Assembly (NCBI RefSeq): GCF_016909185.1
Contig: NZ_JAFBFH010000028.1
Coordinates: 1 to 64,000 of the forward strand
DNA from: Siminovitchia thermophila
Lineage (GTDB): Bacteria > Bacillota > Bacilli > Bacillales > Bacillaceae_C
Reading direction: 5' to 3'
Length of the DNA: 64,000 bases
The position numbers and the translations under genes are program-made. Each line of letters starts with the position of its first letter. Within the stretch, counting starts at the first letter, position 1. Shown piece by piece: positions 40,093-51,192 of the stretch. A model generated the notes under the pieces. The model ran no database searches. It had not been told where the DNA came from and saw only the letters and a program-made list of their open reading frames with translations.

Positions 40093-40120
40093 AGCGGAGG
40101 CCTTGAAGCCTGCGCTTTTT
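40093..40120 (+). terminator. Terminator of spoVB
   Basis: Stem AGCGGAGGC/GCCTGCGCT (one mismatch) followed by TTTTT, about 90 bases after the stop. Confidence 0.75.
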
Positions 40121-40336
40121 CTACGCACGATGATGATGCTATGGAAAGCTTTCCTTCTCTTGGGAGCAGCTTGCACTCATACAACCATACGTCGCGCCAT
40201 CCTTGAAACACATGGGATGTATCGCTACCAAAGTTTTTCTTTTCCTGTCAACTCAAACCAATCTAGACTTTATGGCCAATTGCTCCCACCTACCTTCATT
40301 GAGATGGAAGTTATACCCCGTAACAAAGGGGAACTT

Positions 40337-40364
40337 CAATCAGTAGGCATGCTCCTACTAATTG
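40337..40364. repeat. Solitary hairpin related to the 41.2-kb array
   Basis: CAATCAGTAGG, loop CATGCT, CCTACTAATTG: a stem with ten of eleven pairs. It is preceded by GGGGAACTT and followed by TTAACT, the same flanks as in the array units, but with different bases in the stem that still pair. Confidence 0.65.
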
Positions 40365-40445
40365 TTAACTGTTCTCCACTGGCCATACCCGTCTTCCCTC
40401 AAACTATTGAAATGGTGATTCCCTTCCTGTTAAAGCAAAATAGAA

Positions 40446-41108
40446 TTATTTATTATTTTTTTCGTCAAAATAATCTACAAAAAATTGACCATCTTGATAA
40501 CTGCAAAAAAGAATGTCTTCGATGTTTTCATGTCCCCTTTTCCTTAATTCCCTTTTGAGCCATTGTTCAGTTTGCTTCGTTTCTTGTAGTCCTTGCTGCT
40601 GTACTTTTCCTTCTACGATCAGCGGAATGGTAAATGAACCATGCTTTTTCTTTTGCTTGTTTCCTTTCTTAAATACCGATAATTCCCCTGATGTCTCTAA
40701 AATGGCAAACTCCACATCCTCGATGTTACGAATATCCTTTAAACGAAGCTGCATGAGTAGGTCATCAAAGTTATAGCGGTGCTTTCTCATCTCTCTTTCG
40801 TCAATTTTACCGTGTTGAATAATGATGGACGGCTTTCCATCAATCAAATTTCGAAACTTTTGGCTTTTTAATGATCCATATGCCATACCGATTTGGATGA
40901 GCAGCAACACGATCATAGGGACAATCGTATGCATAATGGGATCATCATGTTGCTCAATCGCGATAACGGCCATTTCACCCATCATGATAAAAACGACCAA
41001 ATCAAGTACACTTAATTCCCCAATTTCCCTTTTGCCCATTAAGCGGAAAATGACAAGAATGAGACCGTACAAGATGATCGTTCGCATGATAATAACTGCA
41101 AAGTCCAT
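40446..41108 (-). CDS. yrbG: DUF421 family membrane protein (YrbG-like)
   Basis: A 220-residue protein with three transmembrane helices (about 5-25, 35-52, 60-78), the family motif RLMGKREIGELSVLDLVVFIM and a C-terminal soluble domain (KPSIIIQHGKIDEREMRKHRYNFDDLLMQLR split by charged linkers). DUF421 proteins (YetF, YdfS, YrbG) are linked to the spore membrane or germination in B. subtilis, where YetF-type proteins interact with the 2Duf lipoprotein system; the role of this paralogue is unknown. An alternative TTG start lies at 41111, 9 bases from AAAGGAG. Confidence 0.87.
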   Translation of the reverse strand: MDFAVIIMRTIILYGLILVIFRLMGKREIGELSVLDLVVFIMMGEMAVIAIEQHDDPIMHTIVPMIVLLLIQIGMAYGSLKSQKFRNLIDGKPSIIIQHGKIDEREMRKHRYNFDDLLMQLRLKDIRNIEDVEFAILETSGELSVFKKGNKQKKKHGSFTIPLIVEGKVQQQGLQETKQTEQWLKRELRKRGHENIEDILFCSYQDGQFFVDYFDEKNNK

Positions 41109-41169
41109 CAAGTTTTATCGCTCCTTTTAAACCTTATTTGAATCATTTGAACAACGGGGGGATTAAAGG

Positions 41170-41607
41170 GAACTTTCAATCAGCGCATGCTTTTAGCCGA
41201 TGATTGTTAGTTAAGCCAATCGGGCGTTTACTGGATGTTGATCCCCTATTTGATATTTCATCTTACAGTGATTTCCCATAATGGGGATCTTACAGACAGT
41301 TAATGCGGGATATAGCGAAACTTCAATCAGCGGTGGCTTTTAGCCGATGATTGTTAGTTAAGCCAATCGGGCATTTACTGGATGTTGAACCCCTATTTGA
41401 TATTTCCATCTTACAGTGATTTCTCATAATGGGGATCTTACAAACAGTTAATGCGGGATATAGCGAAACTTCAATCAGCGCATGCTTTTAGCCGATGATT
41501 GTTAGTTAAGCCGATCGGGCATTTACTGGATGTTGATCCCCTATTTGATATTTCCATCTTACAGTGATTTCTCATAATGGGGATCTTATAGACAGTTAAT
41601 GCGGGAC
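41170..41607. repeat. 147-bp tandem repeat array, three copies
   Basis: Copies begin at about 41170, 41317 and 41465 (landmark TTCAATCAG at 41175, 41322 and 41470; periods 147 and 148). Each unit contains a hairpin CAATCAGCG.../...CGATGATTG and a second, larger one pairing GATCCCC with GGGGATC. The copies are over 90% identical by eye. The remaining intergenic sequence from 41112 to 41702 shows only the yrzE ribosome binding site. Confidence 0.9.
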
Positions 41608-41702
41608 AACATGCAGGAAAACATTCTAAAAAACCATTTCTTGAATATGTTGTAAAAAGGGACAGGCGTCATTTCCCCATGCTTAAAGGAAAGGAGTGAG
41701 AA

Positions 41703-42095
41703 ATGATCGACATTAAAAAGTTTGGCGTTTCCGTTATATACGGGGTCTTTACGATCTTCTTGCTTGCTGTTATTTTCAGTTTGATTTTTTCTCTCATTTT
41801 AACTTTTACAGATACTCAAGAAAAATCCATTAAATTGTTGGTAACGATTATTTCTTTTTTTAGTGTGTTTGCGGGAGGGTTTATTTGCGGGGGCAAAGGT
41901 AAACATAAAGGGTGGGTTTTAGGAGGAGCAACAGGCCTTTTGTACAGCCTCATCATTTTCTTATACCAATATTTGGGACACGGCTCGATATTTTCTTTGG
42001 AACAACTTGTTTATTTTACTTGCTATACTTTGACCGCCATGATGGGAGGCGTTTTGGGAGTCAATCTCATGGGAGGTTCTCATCAGGATTATTGA
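41703..42095 (+). CDS. yrzE: TIGR04086 family membrane protein YrzE
   Basis: A 130-residue protein with four predicted transmembrane helices (about 10-34, 44-62, 70-88, 98-120) and little soluble sequence, of the YrzE/TIGR04086 family. Function unknown. It has a strong AAAGGAGTG ribosome binding site. It is convergent with yajC; the two share a bidirectional terminator. Confidence 0.85.
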   Translation: MIDIKKFGVSVIYGVFTIFLLAVIFSLIFSLILTFTDTQEKSIKLLVTIISFFSVFAGGFICGGKGKHKGWVLGGATGLLYSLIIFLYQYLGHGSIFSLEQLVYFTCYTLTAMMGGVLGVNLMGGSHQDY

Positions 42096-42111
42096 AACAA
42101 AATAGCGCCAT

Positions 42112-42156
42112 AAAAAAAGAAGCATGGTCTATGTGCACCGACACGCTTCTTTTTTT
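42112..42156. terminator. Bidirectional terminator between yrzE and yajC
   Basis: Stem AAAAAAAGAAGC/GCTTCTTTTTTT with a 20-base loop, T-rich on both strands. Confidence 0.82.
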
Positions 42157-42162
42157 AGACTT

Positions 42163-42423
42163 CTATGCATCCACAACTTCCCGGATGGCATTGCGATCAT
42201 ATGTAAGCCGGCTTCCGTCGCCGCATAAAATCACGACTTTTCCTTCATCGATTGCATCAATCGTTCCATGAAGGCCGCCAATAGTGATCACTTTGTCCCC
42301 TTTTTTCAGGTTAGTTTGCATTGTTTGGATCGCTTTTTGCCGTTTTTGGTTCGGTCTGATCAGCAAAAAATAAAAAAGAACGAACATCAAAATAAACGGT
42401 GATACATTTACGAGCGTTTGCAT
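42163..42423 (-). CDS. yajC: Preprotein translocase subunit YajC
   Basis: An 86-residue accessory subunit of the Sec holotranslocon. One N-terminal helix (about 5-24) is followed by LLIRPNQKRQKAIQTMQTNLKKGDKVITIGGLHGTI-like sequence, typical of the family when read in short parts (IRPNQKRQK, KGDKVITIGG). GGGGG precedes the ATG. It is the last gene of ruvA-ruvB-yrzS-queA-tgt-yajC. Confidence 0.95.
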   Translation of the reverse strand: MQTLVNVSPFILMFVLFYFLLIRPNQKRQKAIQTMQTNLKKGDKVITIGGLHGTIDAIDEGKVVILCGDGSRLTYDRNAIREVVDA

Positions 42424-42454
42424 TTATCTTCCCCCTTTCGTTTTATCATCAATA

Positions 42455-44652
<2,198 letters not shown>

Positions 44653-44655
44653 AAC

Positions 44656-44862
44656 TTATTTAAGCCTCCCCATCACATAAAAAATAGCAGATAACAGAAT
44701 GCTGATAATGATAGAGGTCATTAATGGGAAAAAAAATGTTGTATTGCCCTTTTTAATGACGATATCACCTGGAAGTTTGCCAAGCTTTAAAAACTGGATC
44801 AGGAAGCCAATGATAAAAATGCTAGCCCCCGCAATCATTAACAGCTTTGCCATCCCGCTCAC
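44656..44862 (-). CDS. yrzS: DUF2905 family small membrane protein
   Basis: A 68-residue protein with two transmembrane helices (about 8-24 and 46-63) flanking [21 protein letters not shown], the DUF2905 signature. Function unknown. The GTG at 44862 overlaps the ruvB stop by 4 bp (GTGA), with GGAGG 10 bases upstream. A TTG at 44868 and an ATG at 44853 are alternatives. The location between ruvB and queA is conserved in Bacillus. Confidence 0.8.
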   Translation of the reverse strand: MSGMAKLLMIAGASIFIIGFLIQFLKLGKLPGDIVIKKGNTTFFFPLMTSIIISILLSAIFYVMGRLK

Positions 44863-45860
44863 TCGCAAGGCACCTCCATTTGAAAATGTTCATATACTTG
44901 ATGGGTCACCATTCGCCCTCGCGGGGTTCTTTGTAAGAAACCGATTTGAAGCAAATATGGCTCGTACACATCTTCTATCGTAGTCGGCTCTTCTCCAATG
45001 CTGGCCGCAATCGTATCAATGCCTACGGGGCCTCCCCTGAACTTTTCAATGATTCCTCTTAATAATTTATGATCAATTTGATCGAGTCCCAATTTGTCGA
45101 CCTGCAAAAGCTCTAGGGCTTCATCCGCCAACGCAAACGTGATCACACCATTAGATCGGACTTGCGCAAAATCACGCACCCTGCGAAGAAGGCGGTTGGC
45201 AATCCTCGGTGTTCCCCTCGATCTCTTGGCAATCTCAACAGCCCCATCCCCATCAATATCAGTATCGAGAATTTCGGCAGTTCTTATAACAATAGCTGTT
45301 AGTTGCTCAATTGTATAATATTCCAATCGGCATAAAACGCCAAACCGGTCACGCAATGGAGCGGATACAGCCCCTGCCCTTGTTGTCGCACCGACAAGTG
45401 TAAATGGAGGTAAATCGAGGCGTACGGAACGTGCTTCCGGGCCTTTTCCTATGACGATATCGAGGCAATAATCTTCCATCGCGGGGTATAACACTTCTTC
45501 TATCGCCCTAGGGAGACGATGAATCTCATCAATAAACAATACTTCACCAGGATCAAGTGAGGTCAGGATCGCCGCAAGGTCTCCCGGACGTTCAATCGCC
45601 GGTCCGGAAGTCATTCTGATATCCACACCCATTTCGTTTGCAATAACGGTTGCGAGTGTCGTTTTTCCCAATCCCGGAGGGCCGTACAACAATACATGGT
45701 CAAGCGTTTCCTTTCTCATTTTAGCCGCTTTTATAAATACTTCCAAATTATTCTTTAATTTGTCTTGGCCGATATATTGGGAAAGCATTTGTGGTCGGAG
45801 ACTTTGCTCAAAAGAAATATCATGATCCATCGCTTCACTGGAAAGCACTCTCTCCTCCAT
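44859..45860 (-). CDS. ruvB: Holliday junction branch migration helicase RuvB
   Basis: Hexameric AAA+ motor that drives branch migration with RuvA. The 333 residues show Walker [13 protein letters not shown] (about 60-71), Walker [11 protein letters not shown], sensor GATTRAG and a C-terminal winged helix ([17 protein letters not shown]). AAAGGAG precedes the ATG. The order ruvA-ruvB is kept. Confidence 0.98.
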   Translation of the reverse strand: MEERVLSSEAMDHDISFEQSLRPQMLSQYIGQDKLKNNLEVFIKAAKMRKETLDHVLLYGPPGLGKTTLATVIANEMGVDIRMTSGPAIERPGDLAAILTSLDPGEVLFIDEIHRLPRAIEEVLYPAMEDYCLDIVIGKGPEARSVRLDLPPFTLVGATTRAGAVSAPLRDRFGVLCRLEYYTIEQLTAIVIRTAEILDTDIDGDGAVEIAKRSRGTPRIANRLLRRVRDFAQVRSNGVITFALADEALELLQVDKLGLDQIDHKLLRGIIEKFRGGPVGIDTIAASIGEEPTTIEDVYEPYLLQIGFLQRTPRGRMVTHQVYEHFQMEVPCE

Positions 45861-45882
45861 CTCTCATTTGCTCCTTTCCGGT

Positions 45883-46503
45883 TCACTGTTTCATGAGCAT
45901 TTGCAGTGCGCGTTTAATGTATTGATCGGTAGTCATTTTTTCTTTCCCGAGTTGCGTGCTGATTTTTCTCAATTCCCGTTCCGAATATCCCAAGGCCGCC
46001 AAGGCCAGCAGCGCTTCTTCCAATTCTTCGCCATAAGCTTGTTCCGCTGCTATCGTCTTTTTTTTCACCGGTCCGGGCTCTGCTTCCAATGATTCCGGCA
46101 AGATGTCTTCCAGTTTTCCTTTTAAATCCAAAATCATTTGCCTGGCGGTCTTTTTGCCGACACCGGGAAATTTCGTCAAAAATTTCTCATCCTCATTTTC
46201 GATCGCACGGACGACTTGTTCGGGCTCTCCGAAAGCCAAAATGGCCATCGCCCCTTTAGGACCGATCCCCGATACGCTGATCAGCTTTTTAAACATTTTC
46301 TTTTCCAATTGTGTTTCAAAACCGTACAGTGCGATTAAATCTTCGCGAACATGTTGATATGTATAAATGGTCAATTCTTTACCCTTTTTACCCGAGAAAA
46401 CGAACGGATTCGGTGTTAATATTTGATACCCGATTCCATTACATTCTACAACTATATATTCCGGCCCAACGAGCTCTACTGTTCCTTTAATATATGCGTA
46501 CAA
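45883..46503 (-). CDS. ruvA: Holliday junction branch migration protein RuvA
   Basis: Binds four-way junctions and loads RuvB. The 206 residues comprise an OB fold ([19 protein letters not shown]), two helix-hairpin-helix motifs ([16 protein letters not shown] and [19 protein letters not shown]) and a flexible linker before the small domain III. The start is a TTG after GAGGAG. In B. subtilis bofC lies upstream; here a stress-protein gene on the other strand takes its place. Confidence 0.97.
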   Translation of the reverse strand: MYAYIKGTVELVGPEYIVVECNGIGYQILTPNPFVFSGKKGKELTIYTYQHVREDLIALYGFETQLEKKMFKKLISVSGIGPKGAMAILAFGEPEQVVRAIENEDEKFLTKFPGVGKKTARQMILDLKGKLEDILPESLEAEPGPVKKKTIAAEQAYGEELEEALLALAALGYSERELRKISTQLGKEKMTTDQYIKRALQMLMKQ

Positions 46504-46601
46504 GCGATTCTCTCCTCTTTCATGCTACCCATCATTGTAACATATAAATCTCTTTTCTTTTATAAAAAAACAACATACGTTCTAATATTTCATCCTCGGC
46601 G

Positions 46602-46626
46602 GTTTAATCATAAAAGCAGAGGGTAA
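46602..46626 (+). promoter_or_regulatory. SigB-type promoter
   Basis: GTTTAA (46602-46607), a 13-bp spacer and GGGTAA (46621-46626), a close match to the general-stress sigma factor consensus GTTT-N12-14-GGGTA. It lies about 55 bases before the stress-protein start. Confidence 0.78.
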
Positions 46627-46679
46627 AAAGTATTCAATCCCCATTGTGGTTGATCACTCATCAAAGGAGGCCATTATAC

Positions 46680-47187
46680 ATGAAAAAAAAATGTCGCGGG
46701 TATCTTTGTCTCCAGTTTTGAAGCTGTTCAACAAATCCAGTCCTTGATGCATAACGGCATTGGGAAGGACGATATCCACATGATCACGATGGATGATAAA
46801 AAAGCAAAGGAGGTAAGGGAGAGTACCGGAATTAACCGCTTACACGACTTTCGGAAAAAACATTTATACGAATCGGGATGGACAAAAGATGAAGTGGACC
46901 ACTACTACCGGGAATTCAAATCGAGAAGACTATTCGTTTTAGTCGATGTTGATCACGATATGGGAAGAACGGTTATGCTAACAACAGAAAAGAGGCCGAT
47001 TAAAACCGCTAAGATACAAGTGGACAATGGACAAGCCGCAGCCAGCTTCCAACCAGATCATCAAAAAAGCCGGGATCGCCGCCTTCCGGGAAAGCCAATT
47101 GAAAAAAACAAGGACGACAGCCAAATCCAAGAGATGAGAAAAGAATATGAGGAAGAAACGGACCCGTTTGAAAAGCGCGGCCGATAG
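46680..47187 (+). pseudogene. General stress protein 17M-like (YflT domain) with frameshift at A9
   Basis: A perfect AAAGGAGG lies 9 bases before an ATG at 46680, followed by nine A. In that frame translation ends after 13 codons. With one A fewer, or two more, the protein reads M-K-K-N-V-A-G-I-F-V-S-S-F and continues for about 168 residues: a YflT-type domain (SSFEAVQQIQSLMHNGIGKDDIHMI, here in parts) and a hydrophilic, charged tail. So the gene is either inactivated, read by slippage on the A run, or a sequencing error is present. The SigB-type promoter fits the general-stress family. Confidence 0.72.
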
Positions 47188-47194
47188 GCCTGAT

Positions 47195-47228
47195 CAAGGT
47201 TTGGCAGCAGCTCCAAACCTTGTTTTTA
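47195..47228 (+). terminator. Terminator of the stress-protein gene
   Basis: Perfect stem CAAGGTTTGG/CCAAACCTTG followed by TTTTT. Confidence 0.88.
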
Positions 47229-47756
47229 TGGTTTTTAAATTGGATTCCCTATCGAGCCCTTTGTTAATAACTGGAGCCACCCTTTTAGGTTGTACAGGCA
47301 GGAATTTCACAATCCTAACTATTCACAAACTGGGTTGAAATGGAAGCCATTTGTAGCCGCTCTTCAGAGGTCGGAAAAAATATAGGTCCCCCAGGTTTTG
47401 CGAATGGCCTCTTTATAGGTTTCGCCTTGTAAATGAAGTCGCATCCGCTTTGGCATCTTTTTCAAGAACAATACAAGCGCATAGCGGGAGTTTTGCGGGG
47501 AAATGGTTTCAGGATTATCCTGAAAAACGCAGAAGAATATTCCTAGTATTATCCCACTTGTCATACATGTCAAACGTAATTCGATAGATTTTCCTTCTAC
47601 ATGAATATGTGCTGCAATCCACAAATCTAAAGCGAAACTTCAACGAACATACTGAGTCCACAAATGGAACCATCATTTATTTCAAATCAACCTATATCAT
47701 ATCGTCCGGCAAATTTGGTACACTAAACATAAAAAATGAAAGGAAGTTTGTCTTTG
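47229..47756. other. Intergenic region without a supported gene
   Basis: A minus-strand frame at 47364-47624 starts at TTG with no ribosome binding site and has no recognisable domain. Nothing else is visible until the YktB ribosome binding site. Confidence 0.5.
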
Positions 47757-48374
47757 ATGCGTTTTACCGGTTTTGTAGACAGTGACTTTGAAACCTTTCA
47801 AGTTGAAGGTTTGGATGAGCGAATGGAAGCGATAGAGGAGCGGATCAGGCCCAAATTTCGAGCATTGGGACAAGAACTTACAGATGATCTATCGGCAAAA
47901 TTAGGAACGGAAATGTTTTTACATATTGCCAAACATGCTCGAAGAACCGTCAATCCACCCAAAGATACTTGGTTGGCGATAGCAGCCAATAAGCGCGGGT
48001 ACAAAAAGCACCCTCATTTTCAAGTGGGCCTATTCGATGATTTTGTCTTTATCTGGCTCGCTTTTATTTACGAGCTGCCGAACAAACAAGAAATCGCCCA
48101 AACATTTTTACAGCATATCGATGACATCAAACAAAAAACCCCAAAGGATTTCGTTATTTCCATGGACCATATGAAAAAAGAAGCTGCGTCCATGGATGAG
48201 ATTGACTTGGAAAAAGCGCTCAAACGTTTCCGCGATGTGAAAAAAGCTGAATTTCTCATAGGAAAACACATTTTAAAAGGCGATCCGCTCCTAAAAGATG
48301 GAGAAGGATTGATCAAAATGGTGAAAAATACATTTGATACACTCATTCCGATCTATAGATTAGCGTACAAATAA
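47757..48374 (+). CDS. YktB family protein (DUF1054/UPF0637)
   Basis: A 205-residue soluble protein starting MRFTGFVDSDFETFQVEGLD, with the family's HPHFQVGLFDDFVFIWLAFIYE segment split around 90-110 and a helical C-terminal half. Members of UPF0637 are common in Bacillaceae and have no known function. The ATG at 47757 follows AAAGGAAG by about 10 bases; a further start lies 7 codons upstream inside the binding site. It stands alone. Confidence 0.85.
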   Translation: MRFTGFVDSDFETFQVEGLDERMEAIEERIRPKFRALGQELTDDLSAKLGTEMFLHIAKHARRTVNPPKDTWLAIAANKRGYKKHPHFQVGLFDDFVFIWLAFIYELPNKQEIAQTFLQHIDDIKQKTPKDFVISMDHMKKEAASMDEIDLEKALKRFRDVKKAEFLIGKHILKGDPLLKDGEGLIKMVKNTFDTLIPIYRLAYK

Positions 48375-48390
48375 ATATGGACATTCAACA

Positions 48391-48421
48391 ACCGGAGTCC
48401 TATGCTCATATGGACTCCGGT
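48391..48421. terminator. Hairpin between convergent genes
   Basis: Perfect 10-bp stem ACCGGAGTCC/GGACTCCGGT between the YktB-like and ABC ATPase genes. It lacks a T run on either strand, so its strength is uncertain. Confidence 0.5.
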
Positions 48422-48451
48422 GTGTAATTGTTGTCTATTGAATAGAGGGCA

Positions 48452-49264
48452 TTACATTGGATTTTTCACTGTTTTTTTAACAGAAAGCCATGGCCTTTCA
48501 TCTTCCCAGCGGACATGTACCGGGATTTCAAATGTTTGAGATAATAAGGAATCCGAAATCACTTCTTTCTTTGGCCCTGCGGCAACGATTTTCCCGCTGT
48601 TTAAAAGCAGTACATGGGTAATCCCTTCGACAAGCTCTTCTATATGATGGGTAACATAAATGACAAGACGTTCATTCCCCATAATCTCCTGGGTTAAAGA
48701 CAGAAGCCCTTCCCTTGACTGAATATCCAGGCCGGAGCATGGTTCGTCCAAAATGAGCATTTTTGGGTCATTCATTAAGGCCCTGGCAATCAATACCCTT
48801 CTTCTCTCCCCTTCCGATAAGAGGTTATATGGCTTTCCTTTCAAGTACTGTAAACGAAATTGCTCCATTAACTTATCCGCCTTATCCCAATCATCTGGCA
48901 AAACCTCTTCATACAGCCCAAAAGAAGCAAATTTTCCGCTTACAATAATCTCTTCAATCGTTTCATGCTCCAATATATGGGAAAAGCGCCCAAGTGAGCT
49001 GCTGACAAACCCAATTTCTTTTCGCAGCTCCGGCAAGCTTGTTTCTCCAAAGCGGTTTCCGAGCACTGTTACTTTACCGGAAGAAGGATACTGGTATCCT
49101 GTAATGATATTAAGCAAAGATGTTTTCCCCGAGCCATTCAGCCCTAAAATGCCCCAATGCTCGCCAGCATGAACCGTCCAATTAATTCCGGTTAAAATAT
49201 CTTTTCCACTTCTCTTCCATTCTACGTCCTGAAATGTGATCATTGTTTTCATCTTTTTCATCAT
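48452..49264 (-). CDS. ABC transporter ATP-binding protein (YlmA-like)
   Basis: A stand-alone ATPase of 270 residues with no permease gene nearby. Walker A GLNGSGKTS has its lysine near 47, the signature is LSEGERRRVLIARAL, and Walker B is MLILDEPCSGLD, followed by VIYVTHHIEELVEG (H-loop). It resembles B. subtilis YlmA, an orphan ABC ATPase of unknown partner. AAGGTGAGG precedes two adjacent ATG codons. Confidence 0.88.
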   Translation of the reverse strand: MMKKMKTMITFQDVEWKRSGKDILTGINWTVHAGEHWGILGLNGSGKTSLLNIITGYQYPSSGKVTVLGNRFGETSLPELRKEIGFVSSSLGRFSHILEHETIEEIIVSGKFASFGLYEEVLPDDWDKADKLMEQFRLQYLKGKPYNLLSEGERRRVLIARALMNDPKMLILDEPCSGLDIQSREGLLSLTQEIMGNERLVIYVTHHIEELVEGITHVLLLNSGKIVAAGPKKEVISDSLLSQTFEIPVHVRWEDERPWLSVKKTVKNPM

Positions 49265-49555
49265 ACCAACCTCACCTTAATGAAAATAAATATTTTTTCG
49301 TTTTCTTGATTTGGTGGGAAGACCTCATTATCTGCCATTATATGTTATTGTACATTATACAATTTTTCGGCACCCTTTACTCAAAATGGGGGGATTACTT
49401 GCAAAAATAACAAAAACCAAGGAAGCCCAAAACTTGAAGGCAGGCGTCCTTGGTCGCGCGTATACTTGGAAATTGAACATGTTGTATCAACTTCTTCCAT
49501 TTACTTCCTAAAGTAAAAAAGCCGCTTCACTTTCGATGAATGTTCAAAAAAACGT

Positions 49556-50056
49556 TTATTCGTACCTCATTGATAAAGCCTTTTGCGCATTTTGAAGATC
49601 ATTTTTTAACAATCGTTCTAAGTCGTAGGAAGGGTACATTCCCTTGGAATACATATAACGATAGATCTCTTCATGGCCCTTTATGGCTCTTAACAAATGA
49701 TTTGTCAACGTTTTTCTTAAAACAGGCGTTGCGGTTTCAGTGATCGCCAATGCATAATTTCTCACCAACGCCTTGCTTAATCCGAGCAATTCCCCGGCAA
49801 ATAATGCGGATGTTTCTCGATCCGCATCATCTTCCCGTTGATGTGGAACGGGCGCAGAAGGATAAAATTGGATTAACTCCTGCAAATTGATTTCCATGTT
49901 CTGAATCGCGTTGTGATAGATACTTCTCAATTGGGCATCAGCTATTTTTTTCATGCTCATTTTCAGCCTCATCAATGCATTTGCTTGGCTGGCAACAAGC
50001 TCATGTATTTCCAGCGTTTCGTGCCAAGCTAGTGTTCTTCGTTCATCTAAAGACAC
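49556..50056 (-). CDS. CotF-family spore coat protein
   Basis: A 166-residue helical, ferritin-like protein of the CotF family. The first half (TLEIHELVASQANALMRLK, SIYHNAIQNMEINLQELIQF) and the last segment (EEIYRYMYSKGMYPSYD) fit the coat-protein pattern of long helices and a YxxMxxKGxYP motif. It starts at a GTG 5 bases after GGAGGGG. It faces away from yjcZ and is part of a small spore cluster with the two next genes. Confidence 0.85.
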   Translation of the reverse strand: MSLDERRTLAWHETLEIHELVASQANALMRLKMSMKKIADAQLRSIYHNAIQNMEINLQELIQFYPSAPVPHQREDDADRETSALFAGELLGLSKALVRNYALAITETATPVLRKTLTNHLLRAIKGHEEIYRYMYSKGMYPSYDLERLLKNDLQNAQKALSMRYE

Positions 50057-50259
50057 CCTAACCCCTCCTCATTACTTTCTCTGCAAGTTACCATATTCAT
50101 CTATCTGTGCATCAGTTAGCCAAAACCGGAAAAATAGGCTTGATGATCAAAGATGAACTTGGTCCTTCCGTATATTTTTTACAATACTTGGCTGTTTGTC
50201 CAAACACTGGCAGAGATGTCTACGTAATATATTTTAGAACGAGTAAAGGGGGTGTAGAG

Positions 50260-50355
50260 ATGGGCGGTTATGGTGGAGGATACGGCAGCAACTTTGCCTT
50301 GATCCTTGTGTTATTTATCCTCTTGGTTATTGTTGGTGCCTTCTACGGGTACTAA
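50260..50355 (+). CDS. YjcZ family sporulation protein
   Basis: A 31-residue peptide: glycine/tyrosine-rich [16 protein letters not shown] followed by a hydrophobic helix ending VGAFYGY. This is the pattern of YjcZ/SscA-like tiny spore proteins. AAAGGGGGTG precedes the ATG. The open frame continues upstream to 50107 but with no support. Confidence 0.9.
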   Translation: MGGYGGGYGSNFALILVLFILLVIVGAFYGY

Positions 50356-50376
50356 TTCCCTCTTCCAAAAGTATGT

Positions 50377-50412
50377 AGAACCCGGATGTATGCAACACCC
50401 GGGTTCTTTTTC
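50377..50412. terminator. Bidirectional terminator after yjcZ-like gene
   Basis: Stem AGAACCCGG...CCGGGTTCT followed by TTTTTCT on plus; the complement serves the next, minus-strand gene. Confidence 0.85.
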
Positions 50413-50415
50413 TAT

Positions 50416-50589
50416 TTATTGACCAGCTTTTTGCTTTTGCTGACCGCTACTTGCGCCTTGTCCTCCCACATTTGACAACTGGGGAATCATGTTTGACAAT
50501 TGTCCTCCGCGTCCTGTCATCATGCTGTATGCGGCCGCCCCAATCCCGATCGAAGCGATAATGGGCAAAACTTGAATATTGTTACGCAT
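50416..50589 (-). CDS. Small DUF3918/YrzQ-like protein
   Basis: A 57-residue protein: MRNNIQVLPIIASIGIGAA with one short hydrophobic helix (about 6-22), the AAYSMMTGRG segment and a Q/G/S-rich tail. The pattern of a short N-terminal helix followed by AxYxM and a glycine/asparagine tail is typical of DUF3918 proteins. The ATG at 50589 follows GCGGGTG by 6 bases. Function unknown. Confidence 0.65.
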   Translation of the reverse strand: MRNNIQVLPIIASIGIGAAAYSMMTGRGGQLSNMIPQLSNVGGQGASSGQQKQKAGQ

Positions 50590-50682
50590 GTTTTTCACCC
50601 GCTTTCAGTTATTGCTCTGTTTGGAGCATCTTTATATTTTGTAATGGACATGAAAATCACACAAGTAAATTTGTCCAAAAAA

Positions 50683-50707
50683 GTTGCTCCCCCTATTTTC
50701 CGGGTAT
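50683..50707 (+). promoter_or_regulatory. Weak SigB-like promoter before the DUF2512 gene
   Basis: GTTGCT (50683-50688), a 13-bp spacer and a perfect GGGTAT (50702-50707). The -35 matches only in its first three positions, so this is tentative. Confidence 0.35.
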
Positions 50708-50764
50708 AAAAAAAATGAAACACCAAAGTATAAAAGGGAAAAGAACTAAAAGGAGGTAACAACA

Positions 50765-51151
50765 ATGAATGAAAATGTCAATCATGGCAGAGCTTTACTA
50801 TGGAAGGCAATCATGGTTTTTCCAGTTGTATGGATAATATTGTCACTGTTTAATGACGTCACTTTTTTCCATTCCACCCTACTGGGAATTGTTCTATTGC
50901 TCTTGTCTTATTATATAGGCGACATGATGGTCTTGCCTAAAATGGGTAATATGACAGCGACTCTAGGGGATTTTGTACTCTCGCTTATCGTCATTTGGGG
51001 AGGACTCGTCCTGTTGGGTTACCGGGAAGCTTTTGGGGAGGCGTTGTTTGTTTCCATCGTTCTCGCCATCGGAGAATACTTTTATCATCTATGGCTGGAA
51101 AGAACACAATTCAGAAACAAAGCTGATGCTGACGATGTAAGACAATATTGA
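50765..51151 (+). CDS. YndM family membrane protein (DUF2512)
   Basis: A 128-residue protein with four predicted helices (about 12-29, 34-50, 62-82, 86-104), of the DUF2512/YndM family found in Bacillus. It contains SYYIGDMMVLPKMGN, typical of the family. Function unknown. AAAGGAGG lies 8 bases upstream. The stop overlaps the frame of the next gene by a few bases, but the likely start of that gene is at 51193. Confidence 0.87.
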   Translation: MNENVNHGRALLWKAIMVFPVVWIILSLFNDVTFFHSTLLGIVLLLLSYYIGDMMVLPKMGNMTATLGDFVLSLIVIWGGLVLLGYREAFGEALFVSIVLAIGEYFYHLWLERTQFRNKADADDVRQY

Positions 51152-51192
51152 TCGCATGTAACTTTCAAGCATTGTCGAAAGGAGTCATCATC

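Larger units (their letters stand above)
40001..40445. other. Intergenic region after spoVB
   Basis: No gene supported. It contains the spoVB terminator and, at 40337-40364, a single diverged copy of the hairpin found in the tandem array at 41170-41607. Confidence 0.6.

Noticed and set aside
39886-40206. 106-residue plus-strand frame overlapping the end of spoVB
   Set aside because: Most of it is an alternative reading of spoVB and its terminator region.
41170-41607. CRISPR or phage attachment repeats
   Set aside because: The whole 147-bp unit repeats without spacers; no integrase or phage genes are present.
47364-47624. 86-residue minus-strand frame as a gene
   Set aside because: Starts at TTG with no ribosome binding site, and the translation shows no domain or helix pattern I recognise.
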